From Hyphomicrobiales bacterium (GTDB lineage Bacteria; Pseudomonadota; Alphaproteobacteria; Rhizobiales; Rhizobiaceae): DNA of 64,000 nt. The DNA lies in NCBI GenBank assembly GCA_900472625.1, contig UCIT01000015.1, forward strand, positions 157,721 to 221,720. Reading direction: 5' to 3'. Within the stretch, counting starts at the first letter, position 1. Each line of letters starts with the position of its first letter. The notes under the pieces were generated by a model. The model was not told the DNA's origin. It was given only the letters and a program-made list of their open reading frames with translations, and did no database searches. Shown piece by piece: positions 28,701-37,184 of the stretch. The position numbers and the translations under genes were made by a program.

Positions 28701-28735
28701 TTTACGTAAAATATTGACGAGCACGTCAATATTTT
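28701..28735. promoter_or_regulatory. Nested palindromes upstream of FadL gene
   Basis: TTTACGTAAA at 28701-28710 is a perfect 10-base palindrome. It overlaps a second perfect inverted repeat, AAAATATTGACG (28708-28719) and its reverse complement (28724-28735), separated by AGCA. The site is 106-140 bases before the TTG start of the minus-strand gene. It lacks GC-rich stem features of a terminator, so an operator for a dimeric regulator is more likely. Confidence 0.6.
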
Positions 28736-28936
28736 CGCCATTTAGAAAAAACATCTAAGAACTTCCTGAAACCATGCTGAGGGAAAGACAATCGTTCTAC
28801 AGAAGCACAGATATGTAACCTTATGATCACAGTTATATTTTTCGCTGAATGTCGCGAAAAAAGCTGTGAAATCAATAATTCCCCGGCGTCAAAACATCGT
28901 CATGGACGTGCAATGTGCCAAATCACCGCTGCAAGA

Positions 28937-28969
28937 ACGAAAAAGGCGCCCGATTCACGATCGGACGCC
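28937..28969 (-). terminator. Terminator after valS
   Basis: On the minus strand a stem of GGCGTCCGAT and ATCGGGCGCC (one mismatch) around a five-base loop, followed by TTTTTCGTT, about 28 bases past the valS stop. Confidence 0.85.
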
Positions 28970-28997
28970 TTGGAATTTAATACTACTGAGCGTTGAA

Positions 28998-31925
28998 TTA
29001 TTCCGCTTCGGCTACACGCGCCAACGCGATCTTCAGGCTTGCCAACTGCACGGTCAACTCTTCCAGACGCTCGCGCTCGGCGGCGACGATCTCCGGATTG
29101 GCGTTTGCCACGAACTTCTCGTTCGACAGCTTGCCGTTGATCCGGCCCATTTCAGCCTCGGTCTTGGCGATCGCCTTTTCCAGGCGCGCCTTCTCTGCGC
29201 CGAGATCGATCAGGGTGCCAAGCGGCAGGCAAGCCGTTGCTTCGCCAGCGATGATCTGGGCAGCCCCCTTGGGCGCCTGCTCGGCCAGCGACACGCCATC
29301 GACGCGGGCCAGACGCTTGATAGCGGCGTCGTGGCGCGCAACGCGCTCGCGCGTCAGGCTGTTGGCACCGACCAGCACCAGCGGTGCAACCGCCGACGGC
29401 GGAACGTTCATCTCCGAGCGGACCGACCGGATGCCCGAGACCAGATCGATCAGCCAGTTGATCTCATCGGCGGCGGCATCGTCGGCATAGGATGGCGACG
29501 GCCACTCGGCGTGGCACACCAGGCTATTGCGTTCGACGCCCTCACCTGCCGTATGCGCCCAGAGCTCTTCCGTCATGAACGGCATGAACGGATGCAGCAG
29601 CTTGTAGATCTCTTCGAGAACATAAGCGACGCAGGCCTGCGCTTCCTGCTTGGCGCCCTCGTCGGTGCCGCCGAAGATCGGCTTCAGCAGCTCAAGGTAC
29701 CAGTCGCAGACCTGATTCCAGACGAAGCGATAGAGCACGCCCGCGGCATCGTTGAAGCGGTAGGCTTCGATCGCCTCGGTGACATCACGCTCGGTGCGGG
29801 CCAGTTCCGTCAGGATCCAGCGGTTGATCGTCAGTTCGGCGGCTTCAGGCACGAAATGCGGATCGCTGGTGACGCCGTTCATCTCGGCAAAGCGGGTGGC
29901 GTTCCACAGCTTGGTGCCGAAGTTGCGGTAGCCGGCGATGCGGGCCGGGTCGAGTTTCACATCGCGGCCCTGTGCCGCCATGATCGCCAGCGTAAAGCGC
30001 AGCGCGTCGGCACCGTATTCGTCGATCAGGTCCAGCGGGTCGATGACGTTGCCCTTGGACTTCGACATCTTCTGGCCGTTCTTGTCACGAACCAGCGCGT
30101 GAACGTAAACCGTGTTGAACGGCTCGACCGGAACGCCGTTCTCGTCCTTCATGAAGTGAAGGCCCATCATCATCATGCGGGCGACCCAGAAAAAGATGAT
30201 GTCGAAACCAGTGACCAGGACGTTGGTCGGATAATAGCGGGCCAGTTCCGGCGTCTGCTCCGGCCAGCCGAGCGTCGAGAACGGCCACAGCGCGGACGAA
30301 AACCAGGTGTCGAGCACGTCTTCATCGCGCGTCAGGATTTCGCCAGGCTGGAAGTTCTCGAGCTTCTCCTCCACCCAGGCCTTCCAAGGGCCCTCATGGG
30401 CGATATAGTGCTGGATGGCAGCCTGCAGGGCTTCCTCTTCGGTCTTCTCGACGAAGACCTGACCGTCGGGACCATACCAAGCCGGAATCTGGTGTCCCCA
30501 CCAGAGCTGGCGAGAGATGCACCAGGGCTCGATGTTCTCCATCCACTCGTAATAGGTCTTGTCCCAGTTCTTTGGGACGAAGTTGGTGCGGCCTTCGCGA
30601 ACGGACGCAATCGCCGGTTCGGCAAGCGTCTTCGCATCAGCGAACCACTGGTCGGTCAGCATCGGCTCGATGACAACGCCGGAGCGGTCGCCGAACGGCT
30701 GCATGATCTTCTTGTTCTCGACATAGGGGATGTCGTTGCCTTCGGCATCCTTGACCGTGACGGCAAGGCCCTCGGCATTGATTGCCTCGATGATCTTTTT
30801 GCGGGCAACGAAACGATCGAGACCGCGATAGTCATCCGGTACGAGATTGATATCATCGACGTCGGACTCGCTCGGAAGCTCGCCGGATCTGGTGATCTCC
30901 AGCGCTTGGGCCGCACAGACGGCATAGGGCTCGCCGTCCTCGCGCATAGACGCCTTGGTGTCGAGCAGCCGGTAGAGCGGGATATTGTTGCGCTTGGCGA
31001 CCTGATAGTCGTTGAAGTCGTGCGCGCCAGTGATCTTCACCGCGCCCGAGCCGAAATCGGGCTCTGGATACTCGTCCGTGATGATCGGGATCAGACGGCG
31101 ATGCTCTTTCGGTCCGACCGGGATCTCACATAGCTTGCCGACGATCGATGCGTAACGCTCGTCCGAGGGGTGAACGGCGACAGCACCGTCACCCAGCATG
31201 GTTTCCGGGCGGGTCGTGGCGATCGCGATGTAGTCGCGCTCTTCCTGGAACGTGACGTTGCCGTCCGCATCCTTCTCGACATAGGTATAGGTCTCGCCGC
31301 CAGCCAGCGGATACTTGAAGTGCCACATATGGCCTTCGACCTCGCGGCTTTCGACTTCGAGATCGGAGATCGCCGTTTCGAAATTCGGGTCCCAGTTGAC
31401 CAGACGCTTGCCGCGGTAGATCAGGCCCTCCTTGTAAAGCGTGACGAAGACTTTCAGGACAGCCTGCGACAGGCCTTCATCCATGGTGAACCGTTCGCGC
31501 GACCAGTCGCACGAGGCGCCAAGGCGCTTCAGCTGGTTGAAGATCAGGCCGCCGGACTCGTTTTTCCACTCCCAGACCTTGTCGATGAAAGCTTCGCGAC
31601 CCATGGCGCGGCGGCCGGGAAGCTGTTGCTCCATCAGCTTGCGCTCGACGACCATCTGCGTGGCGATGCCCGCATGGTCCATGCCCGGCTGCCACAGCAC
31701 GTCCTTGCCGCGCATGCGCTCGAAGCGGACCATGATGTCCTGCAGCGTGTTGTTCAGCGCATGGCCCATGTGCAGCGAGCCCGTGACGTTCGGCGGCGGG
31801 ATGACGATGGTGAAGCTGTCGGCGCCCGGCTTGGCATTGGCGCCTGCACGGAAAGCGTCCACCTCATCCCACTTCGCGGCGATCTTGGGTTCAACGGCGG
31901 CGGAATCGTAGGTCTTTTCGAGCAT
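28998..31925 (-). CDS. valS: Valyl-tRNA synthetase
   Basis: A 975-residue class I synthetase charging tRNA-Val, with an editing domain that removes threonine. The HIGH motif appears as PPPNVTGSLHMGHAL near residue 45 and the KMSKS motif as GQKMSKSKGNVIDPLD. The C terminus has the coiled-coil tRNA-binding arm (about the last 65 residues, KARLEKAIAKTEAEMGRINGKLSNEKFV). The start at 31925 (MLEKTYDSAAVEPKIAAKWDE) replaces a 20-residue longer frame. It lies downstream of popZ but is separated by a terminator. Confidence 0.98.
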   Translation of the reverse strand: MLEKTYDSAAVEPKIAAKWDEVDAFRAGANAKPGADSFTIVIPPPNVTGSLHMGHALNNTLQDIMVRFERMRGKDVLWQPGMDHAGIATQMVVERKLMEQQLPGRRAMGREAFIDKVWEWKNESGGLIFNQLKRLGASCDWSRERFTMDEGLSQAVLKVFVTLYKEGLIYRGKRLVNWDPNFETAISDLEVESREVEGHMWHFKYPLAGGETYTYVEKDADGNVTFQEERDYIAIATTRPETMLGDGAVAVHPSDERYASIVGKLCEIPVGPKEHRRLIPIITDEYPEPDFGSGAVKITGAHDFNDYQVAKRNNIPLYRLLDTKASMREDGEPYAVCAAQALEITRSGELPSESDVDDINLVPDDYRGLDRFVARKKIIEAINAEGLAVTVKDAEGNDIPYVENKKIMQPFGDRSGVVIEPMLTDQWFADAKTLAEPAIASVREGRTNFVPKNWDKTYYEWMENIEPWCISRQLWWGHQIPAWYGPDGQVFVEKTEEEALQAAIQHYIAHEGPWKAWVEEKLENFQPGEILTRDEDVLDTWFSSALWPFSTLGWPEQTPELARYYPTNVLVTGFDIIFFWVARMMMMGLHFMKDENGVPVEPFNTVYVHALVRDKNGQKMSKSKGNVIDPLDLIDEYGADALRFTLAIMAAQGRDVKLDPARIAGYRNFGTKLWNATRFAEMNGVTSDPHFVPEAAELTINRWILTELARTERDVTEAIEAYRFNDAAGVLYRFVWNQVCDWYLELLKPIFGGTDEGAKQEAQACVAYVLEEIYKLLHPFMPFMTEELWAHTAGEGVERNSLVCHAEWPSPSYADDAAADEINWLIDLVSGIRSVRSEMNVPPSAVAPLVLVGANSLTRERVARHDAAIKRLARVDGVSLAEQAPKGAAQIIAGEATACLPLGTLIDLGAEKARLEKAIAKTEAEMGRINGKLSNEKFVANANPEIVAAERERLEELTVQLASLKIALARVAEAE

Positions 31926-31991
31926 TTGGGGACCGGATCTGGAGTTTTTATGATGCGTGGTTGTAAATAGGATGGTTGCCGGCAAGTCAAT

Positions 31992-32022
31992 AAAAAAGCC
32001 GCCCCGGAGACCGGAGCGGCTT
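31992..32022 (-). terminator. Terminator after popZ
   Basis: On the minus strand AAGCCGCTCCGG and CCGGGGCGGCTT form a 12-pair stem with one G-T pair and a TCT loop, ending in a T-run. It lies 20 bases after the DUF2497 gene stop. Confidence 0.92.
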
Positions 32023-32042
32023 GTCTGGCAAGGCAGTTCCGA

Positions 32043-32927
32043 TCAGCGGCGCGGGCCGCGGGCCACGCGTTCGATTTCCTCGCGCACAAGACGTTCGACC
32101 AGCGTCGGCAGGTTGTCGTCGAGCCAATCGCGCAGCATCGGGCGCAGCATGTCCTCGGCGATTTCATCGAGCGAGCGGCGCTCTGCGCCATCGATGGCGG
32201 CGGCCAACTCTTCGAACGAACGGGCGATCTGAAGGCCGGCATCCTGCGACAGCAGCGACTGCTGGGCGTCTTCCATCAGGCTCGGCAGCAGGCGCTCGGA
32301 CATCGGAGCGGCGACCGCAACAGGGGCTTCGACGGGCTGGGCGGTTGGCTCAGCATAGCGAACGTCTTCGACCGGTGCTGCTTCCACATGTCCGGTGGGC
32401 CCGGGTGCCGATGGTGCAGGCGCCGGGGTTTCGAAGGCGACTGGTGCCGGGTCATTGGCCACGGCGGCTGTAACGGCAGGCTGCGCCGCTCGGGCTTCAT
32501 CCGCCAAGGTCTGCTGTGCCTCGACAAGGTGTGCGGGCGTCGGCTGCTGCTGACGAAATTCCTGCGGCGTTTCGCGTTGCGGCTGCGCAACATTGCGTTC
32601 GGAGGCTGCACGCACGCGAGCGGCGACATCGGCCAGCGACATGGCGCGCGCGGGCGCTTCCTGGGCCGGAGCGGAGCCGGCAGAATTGGCGGCGACGAAA
32701 CGCGGATCGGTCTGCGGTGCGGGATCGGGGAACTCCACGCCGGCATAGGCCTGATCGACGGTCAGCTGAATATCGGAGCCGTTGTCGTCTTCGTCATCAC
32801 CGTAAACAGGCGGCAGAGAAGCGGACAGTGCCCTGCCCGCGCCCGGCTCATTGCTTTCGATGATCTGGCGGATCGACGCCAGGATTTCTTCCATGGACGG
32901 TTCACGCGCTACGCTTGGCTGAGCCAT
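32043..32927 (-). CDS. popZ: PopZ-type polar organizing protein (DUF2497)
   Basis: A 294-residue protein with the PopZ layout. There is a short conserved N-terminal helix (REPSMEEILASIRQIIESNE), a long acidic and proline-rich disordered middle (about residues 35-225), and a C-terminal helical oligomerisation region (RSLDEIAEDMLRPMLRDWLDDNLPTLVERLVREEIERVARG). PopZ self-assembles at cell poles and tethers the ParB-origin complex; in Agrobacterium it marks the growth pole. The ATG at 32927 was preferred to the longer frame because it begins exactly at the conserved MAQPSVAREPSMEEI. In Sinorhizobium the neighbouring gene is, as I recall, tolC, which is absent here. Confidence 0.9.
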   Translation of the reverse strand: MAQPSVAREPSMEEILASIRQIIESNEPGAGRALSASLPPVYGDDEDDNGSDIQLTVDQAYAGVEFPDPAPQTDPRFVAANSAGSAPAQEAPARAMSLADVAARVRAASERNVAQPQRETPQEFRQQQPTPAHLVEAQQTLADEARAAQPAVTAAVANDPAPVAFETPAPAPSAPGPTGHVEAAPVEDVRYAEPTAQPVEAPVAVAAPMSERLLPSLMEDAQQSLLSQDAGLQIARSFEELAAAIDGAERRSLDEIAEDMLRPMLRDWLDDNLPTLVERLVREEIERVARGPRR

Positions 32928-33093
32928 ATCTATCCCCGTTATTCCGAAACAACGACCGGATTGCGTGGTCTGGGCATCCGAATCACCCAGACTGTAGGAT
33001 AGCCGATCAGGGAAAAAAATCATCGCGAATCAAATGAATGCCGCTTTGCACAACTTTCTCGAAGGTCAACATTAATCGCACGGAGCCTTCAAT

Positions 33094-33118
33094 GAAAAAC
33101 GGACGCCAGAGGCGCCCG
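33094..33118 (-). terminator. Terminator after Pcm-like gene
   Basis: On the minus strand CGGGCGCC and GGCGTCCG pair around TCT with one mismatch, followed by TTTTTC. It lies about 30 bases past the stop of the methyltransferase gene, separating it from popZ. Confidence 0.85.
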
Positions 33119-33147
33119 CTTTCGAGAAATCAACAGAGAACCGAAGC

Positions 33148-33810
33148 TCAGAATACAAATTCGCGGGCCTTGGCAAAGCCCGGCAGCGGCTTCACCGACG
33201 CATTGAAGAAGACGTTTTCGGAGACGGCGCCGCGCTCGCTGACAAAAACCTTGGCACGCGCAGAACCACCATATCCCTGCACCGTCACCAGACGACCGCC
33301 CTCGCGAAGCTGCGCGAACAATGCCGCAGGAACGTCCTCGACTGCGCCGTTGACGAAGATCAGATCATAGGGCGCACCCTTCGTGCTGCCAGCCTCGAGC
33401 GATCCGTGGACAACCGAGACATTCGGGTATGCGCCAAGATTGGCCGTTGCCGCTGCTGCGAGAGCCTCGTCTTCCTCAAGCGCAACGACCGATCCGGCCA
33501 GCTTCGACAGGAGCGCAGAGACATAGCCGGTGCCGCAACCGACATCGAGCACCACATCGTCCTTGCCGATCGCAGCGAGCTGCAGGAGCTTGGCGAGCGG
33601 CGACGGCTGCATGAGGAAGCGTGCCGGCTTGCTGGCCGACGCAGGACAGATCTCGACGTCGCTGTCGATGTAGGAAATCGCCTTTGACTTCTCCGGCACG
33701 AAAGCCTCGCGCGGCACGCTCAGAAACGCCGCCTGCACGGAGTGAGAGGTGACATCCGTCGTGCGGATCTGGTTGTCGACCATGTTGGCGCGTGCCGTAT
33801 CGAAATTCAT
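33148..33810 (-). CDS. Pcm-like SAM methyltransferase, second paralogue
   Basis: A 220-residue member of the protein-L-isoaspartate O-methyltransferase family, diverged from the pcm near 11 kb. SAM motif I is VVLDVGCGTGYVSALLSKLAG and the family LxVPREAFVPE loop is present, but the substrate region (DSDVEICPASASKPARFLMQPSPLAKLLQLA) differs from true Pcm. In other rhizobia this subtype sits beside tolC, and its real substrate is not known. The stop is followed by a terminator. The start codon lies 196 bases from a tiny plus-strand membrane ORF. Confidence 0.88.
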   Translation of the reverse strand: MNFDTARANMVDNQIRTTDVTSHSVQAAFLSVPREAFVPEKSKAISYIDSDVEICPASASKPARFLMQPSPLAKLLQLAAIGKDDVVLDVGCGTGYVSALLSKLAGSVVALEEDEALAAAATANLGAYPNVSVVHGSLEAGSTKGAPYDLIFVNGAVEDVPAALFAQLREGGRLVTVQGYGGSARAKVFVSERGAVSENVFFNASVKPLPGFAKAREFVF

Positions 33811-34006
33811 AGTGTCCTCTCGCCCAATGAAAGCGGTTCTCGCTCATCGTGTCTTAATCGCAGGGCAGCACGCTTTCAAGGCTTCGTACGCGGTTGCAGC
33901 AAGAATTCAGAGGAGCTGCGCTCACTCTCGCGCATTGGCGATAATCCGTGGATCAATGCTTCAGCATGTGATAATATTGCAACCGGAGGAATAGGAGGAG
34001 ACTACC

Positions 34007-34108
34007 ATGTCAGTCATAGCTGAATATTTTTCGCTGTTCGATTTCATCATCGTCGCGACGCTTATCGGCATCGCCTGCTGCGGATTGGTTGGCGGCAAAC
34101 CGAGCTGA
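34007..34108 (+). CDS. Tiny single-helix membrane protein (33 aa)
   Basis: A 33-codon open frame starting MSVIAEYFSLFDFIIVAT, with one hydrophobic helix over about residues 8-28, two adjacent cysteines (CC) and a Gly-Gly-Lys-Pro-Ser end. A strong AGGAGGAG ribosome site lies seven bases before the ATG, and a TATAAT-like GATAAT lies about 35 bases upstream. This makes a translated small protein more likely than chance. It is too short for routine gene finding. I know no family for it. Confidence 0.5.
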   Translation: MSVIAEYFSLFDFIIVATLIGIACCGLVGGKPS

Positions 34109-34224
34109 TTGCTCGCGCGACCGACATATCGTCGAACCGGAAAGAATAGTCGGCGCATTCAGGTTGCTGTCAGCTTTGTCGGCAATGATTTACGTTGGTT
34201 GACAATTGCGCGGGTGGGAATTCG

Positions 34225-34368
34225 TTGAATAGATCGGTTCTTTTCGGTGGGCTCTTTGTATGCGGCCTGCTGACCATCGTCGTGATGATCCCGCTGGTTC
34301 ATGCCGGGGCACCGGGTGTTGCAACCAATGGCGTATCACCAATGGTGTCGCTACAGCGAAGCTTCTAA
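34225..34368 (+). CDS. Possible 47-aa secreted or membrane peptide
   Basis: A 47-codon frame from a TTG start (LNRSVLFGGLFVCGLLTIVVMIPLVHAG...). The first 27 residues read like a signal peptide (Arg, hydrophobic core, then HAG), and the rest is small and polar. A weak GGTGGGA precedes the start. No known family; it could also be fortuitous. It lies in the 770-base stretch between the Pcm-like gene and tRNA-Cys, where I see nothing else except the 33-residue ORF. Confidence 0.3.
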   Translation: MNRSVLFGGLFVCGLLTIVVMIPLVHAGAPGVATNGVSPMVSLQRSF

Positions 34369-34582
34369 CCGCTTTTCGCAGCCAATCCCGTCACGCTTAT
34401 TTTCCTGTATTGAACGCCCCCTGGCTTACGCAAGTGGCGGCTATTTCTTACGTGCACATGGCCTTGAAGTAAGCAGCAAAAAATGACGCCGGAAATCCGG
34501 AAGGTTTTTGAACAACCCCCTTGCGCTCGTTTTCTATTCATTCTAAATCCCCGCCAACGCTTCAAGAGCGTGATCGTTGTGA

Positions 34583-34656
34583 GGCCTCGTGGCGGAGTGG
34601 TGACGCAGAGGACTGCAAATCCTTGCACCCCGGTTCAATTCCGGGCGAGGCCTCCA
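34583..34656 (+). tRNA. tRNA-Cys(GCA)
   Basis: A 74-base cloverleaf. The acceptor arm GGCCTCG pairs with CGAGGCC, then discriminator T and an encoded CCA. The anticodon loop holds GCA, and the T arm contains GGTTCAATTCC. It lies in a gene-poor stretch before the BA14K gene. Confidence 0.96.
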
Positions 34657-34793
34657 AACGGTTTTTAAATCTCTGCTATCTGTTGATGCGTTTTGATGCC
34701 TCAAGCAATTCACCGGCTTGAACACATTCATTCGCGCCCTCTGCTGAGCGAAATGCCGCGGGCCAAACTCTAAAACATTTCAAAAACAAGCAA

Positions 34794-34825
34794 ATCCTCC
34801 GGCCCGTTTCACCGGACAGGAGGAT
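34794..34825. terminator. Possible terminator after BA14K gene
   Basis: ATCCTCC and GGAGGAT pair with additional imperfect inner pairing, between the tRNA-Cys and the BA14K stop. It lacks a long T-run, so confidence is modest. Confidence 0.45.
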
Positions 34826-34855
34826 CTTATGTTTAATTAGAACGTTAGACCGTAA

Positions 34856-35299
34856 TCAAGGTCCAACACATTGGCGACGCGGGCCATAATTCGGCTGATA
34901 GGTGTTGTCCGACGCGCGGTAGGACCGGTAGCGACTATAGCAATAATCGACGTGAGAGTTGCCGGACTGCACACGCTGCTGCGATCCAATGACGCCGCCG
35001 ATGATTGCGCCGACAGCGAGGCCACCGATGATCGCACCGGTATCGTCATGACGGCGGTAGTAACGGCGGTCATCATACCGGTACCGGTCACGATCGCTGT
35101 AACGATAACGGTTACGGTCACCGTAACAATTCCGATAAGGCCCACAGCGATCGAGCCGACCATTGCTCGGAACGTTGGGCAATCCGGTCAAACCATCGAC
35201 GGCCTTGCCGCGTGGGTAGCGAACGTCGAAGGCGCTAGCCGGAGAAATGCTTCCCACACACGTCATAAGCGCCAAGATGATGATTGCCAGTTTCTTCAT
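34856..35299 (-). CDS. BA14K-family exported protein
   Basis: A 147-residue secreted protein with a signal peptide (MKKLAIIILALMTCVGSISPASA). An Arg/Tyr/Asp-rich repeat region follows (RYRYSDRDRYRYDDRRYY), then a glycine-zipper helix (GAIIGGLAVGAIIGGVIGS). The C-terminal BA14K motif is HVDYCYSRYRSYRASDNTYQP with its conserved Cys-Tyr and aromatic spacing. The Brucella member is an immunoreactive protein with lectin-like properties; rhizobia carry many paralogues of unknown role. It stands alone, with the PhoB-regulated DUF47-pit operon divergent on its right. Confidence 0.88.
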   Translation of the reverse strand: MKKLAIIILALMTCVGSISPASAFDVRYPRGKAVDGLTGLPNVPSNGRLDRCGPYRNCYGDRNRYRYSDRDRYRYDDRRYYRRHDDTGAIIGGLAVGAIIGGVIGSQQRVQSGNSHVDYCYSRYRSYRASDNTYQPNYGPRRQCVGP

Positions 35300-35427
35300 G
35301 CTATAAACCTCACAATCTTAAGTGATTATCATTTCATCTAGTGCTGCTAAAACGCCTCGACCTGGTATTCGTTCCAATCGTTTGGTTTTTCTCATTATTT
35401 CGCAACACGAAAATATTGACGGAACGC

Positions 35428-35446
35428 TTTGGAAAGCGCTTCCAAA
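35428..35446. promoter_or_regulatory. Operator-like inverted repeat upstream of DUF47-pit
   Basis: TTTGGAA and TTCCAAA separated by AGCGC, a 7-base perfect dyad with five-base spacing. It lies 80-98 bases before the DUF47 start and may belong to either divergent gene. The binding protein is unknown. Confidence 0.4.
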
Positions 35447-35485
35447 TCTCCCGACCGACACTTTCCTTGGTTTCCGAGCTGCTTT

Positions 35486-35503
35486 ATGACAGCCGCATGA
35501 CAA
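35486..35503 (-). promoter_or_regulatory. Reversed Pho box (PhoB site) before DUF47-pit
   Basis: On the minus strand TTGTCAT-N4-CTGTCAT, a near-perfect match to the two 7-base direct repeats of the PhoB site. It lies only 22 bases before the DUF47 start, so bound PhoB would overlap the transcription or translation start and repress. In Sinorhizobium orfA-pit is known to be PhoB-repressed under phosphate limitation. Confidence 0.8.
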
Positions 35504-35525
35504 TAACCCTTGCTGGATGGACATT

Positions 35526-36167
35526 ATGCTGAGCTGGTTTCGGAAACTCATGCCACGCGAAGACCGGTTCTTCGATCTCTTCGCGCAGCACTCGCGCACG
35601 GTAGTCGGCGCCGCGGAGGCTCTCGACCAGTTGCTTTCCGGAAACGACACCGAAACGCACTGCGCGCGCATCGTGGCACTGGAAAACGAGGCCGATGACA
35701 TCACCCGCGACGTGCTGCTGGCCGTGCGCCGCAGCTTCATCACGCCGTTCGACCGGAGCGACATCAAGGACCTGATCCAGTCGATGGACGATGCCATCGA
35801 CATGATGCACAAGACGGTGAAGACCATCCGGCTGTTCGAGCAAAAGAGCTTCGATCCGCTGATGCAGGAGATGGGCAAGACCATCGTCGAAGCCGCCAAC
35901 CTGGTAGCGGAGGCCATACCCCTTCTCGACCGTATCAACGCCAACGCTTCGCGGCTGACCGCGATTGCCGAGGCAGTGACGCGCGTCGAAGGTCGATCGG
36001 ACGAACTTCATGACCAAGGCCTGAAGGACCTGTTTCGACGTCACGGCTCCTCCAATCCAATGGCCTATATCATCGGCAGCGAAATCTACGGCGAGCTTGA
36101 GAAGGTCGTCGATCGGTTCGAGGACGTTGCCAACGAGATCAGCGGTATCGTGATCGAGAACGTCTGA
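35526..36167 (+). CDS. DUF47/PhoU-like Pit accessory protein (OrfA)
   Basis: A 213-residue all-helical DUF47 protein related to PhoU, with the characteristic EDRFFDLFAQHSRTVVGAAEAL start and repeated acidic ExxxD helices (ALENEADDITRDV, RVEGRSDELHDQGL). It partners low-affinity phosphate transporters; the Sinorhizobium homologue is OrfA of orfA-pit. The ATG at 35526 (MLSWFRKLMPRED) is preferred to an ATG nine bases upstream because GGATGG lies at ribosome-site distance. Its TGA shares a base with the pit ATG, so the two are coupled. A Pho box lies just upstream. Confidence 0.92.
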   Translation: MLSWFRKLMPREDRFFDLFAQHSRTVVGAAEALDQLLSGNDTETHCARIVALENEADDITRDVLLAVRRSFITPFDRSDIKDLIQSMDDAIDMMHKTVKTIRLFEQKSFDPLMQEMGKTIVEAANLVAEAIPLLDRINANASRLTAIAEAVTRVEGRSDELHDQGLKDLFRRHGSSNPMAYIIGSEIYGELEKVVDRFEDVANEISGIVIENV

Positions 36168-37171
36168 TGGATGCCACCCTCGCCCTCCCGCTACTGATCG
36201 GGCTGATCGCCGTCGCGCTGTTCTTCGACTTTCTGAACGGCCTCCATGACGCGGCGAACTCGATTGCGACGATCGTCTCGACACGTGTGCTGCGGCCGCA
36301 ATATGCGGTTGCCTGGGCCGCCTTCTTCAATTTCATCGCTTTCCTGTTCTTCGGCCTGCATGTGGCCGAGACGCTGGGAACGGGTATCATCGATCCTGCC
36401 ATAGTTTCGCCGATGGTCATCTTTGCGGCGCTGATGGGCGCGATCATCTGGAACATCGTCACCTGGGTGTTCGGCATCCCCTCGAGCTCCTCGCACGCGC
36501 TGGTCGGTGGCCTGGTCGGCGCCGGCCTCGCCAAGGTCGGCTTCAGCTCGATCGTCTGGAGCGGACTGCTGAAGACCGCTGGGGCGATCGTGATGTCGCC
36601 GATGATCGGCTTTCTCCTTGCGCTGTTCCTGGTGCTCTGCGTGTCGTGGATCTTCGTGCGGCAGACGCCGTTCGCGGTCGACCGCACCTTCCGCATTCTG
36701 CAGTTCGTCTCGGCTTCCCTCTATTCGCTTGGCCACGGCGGCAACGACGCACAGAAGACCATGGGTATCATCGCCATTCTTCTCTACTCACAGGGCTATC
36801 TCGGCGGCAGCTTCCATGTGCCCTTGTGGGTGGTGCTGTCCTGCCAGTCGGCGATGGCGCTTGGCACATTGTTCGGCGGCTGGCGCATCGTGCATACGAT
36901 GGGCTCGAAAATCACGCGGCTCAACCCGATGCAGGGCTTTTGCGCGGAAACGGGTGGGGCGCTTACGCTGTTCGGCGCCACTTGGCTCGGCATCCCCGTC
37001 TCCACGACACATACAATCACCGGCGCGATCATCGGCGTCGGTGCAGCGCGCCGGCTTTCTGCCGTGCGCTGGGGGCTTGCCGGCAACATCGTCATCGCAT
37101 GGGTGGTAACGTTACCGGCGGCCGCGCTGATCGCTGCGACGTTCTATTGGCTCGCCGGCCTCTTTGCCTAG
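36167..37171 (+). CDS. pit: Low-affinity inorganic phosphate transporter Pit
   Basis: A 334-residue inner-membrane phosphate symporter with about ten helices. The two inverted PiT signatures are visible: FLNGLHDAANSIATIVSTRVL near the N terminus and the SLGHGGNDAQKTMGIIAILL repeat in the middle. Two GxPxSxTH/SH motifs (GIPSSSSHALVGGLVGAG and GIPVSTTHTITGAIIGVG) are also present. It overlaps the DUF47 partner by one base and should be read from the same PhoB-controlled promoter. Confidence 0.96.
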   Translation: MDATLALPLLIGLIAVALFFDFLNGLHDAANSIATIVSTRVLRPQYAVAWAAFFNFIAFLFFGLHVAETLGTGIIDPAIVSPMVIFAALMGAIIWNIVTWVFGIPSSSSHALVGGLVGAGLAKVGFSSIVWSGLLKTAGAIVMSPMIGFLLALFLVLCVSWIFVRQTPFAVDRTFRILQFVSASLYSLGHGGNDAQKTMGIIAILLYSQGYLGGSFHVPLWVVLSCQSAMALGTLFGGWRIVHTMGSKITRLNPMQGFCAETGGALTLFGATWLGIPVSTTHTITGAIIGVGAARRLSAVRWGLAGNIVIAWVVTLPAAALIAATFYWLAGLFA

Positions 37172-37184
37172 ACGTCAGGCTTGA

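Noticed and set aside
28866..31133. Plus-strand open frame of 755 codons opposite valS
   Set aside because: It is the antisense shadow of a fully conserved synthetase gene; long antisense frames are expected at high GC and the translation matches no family.
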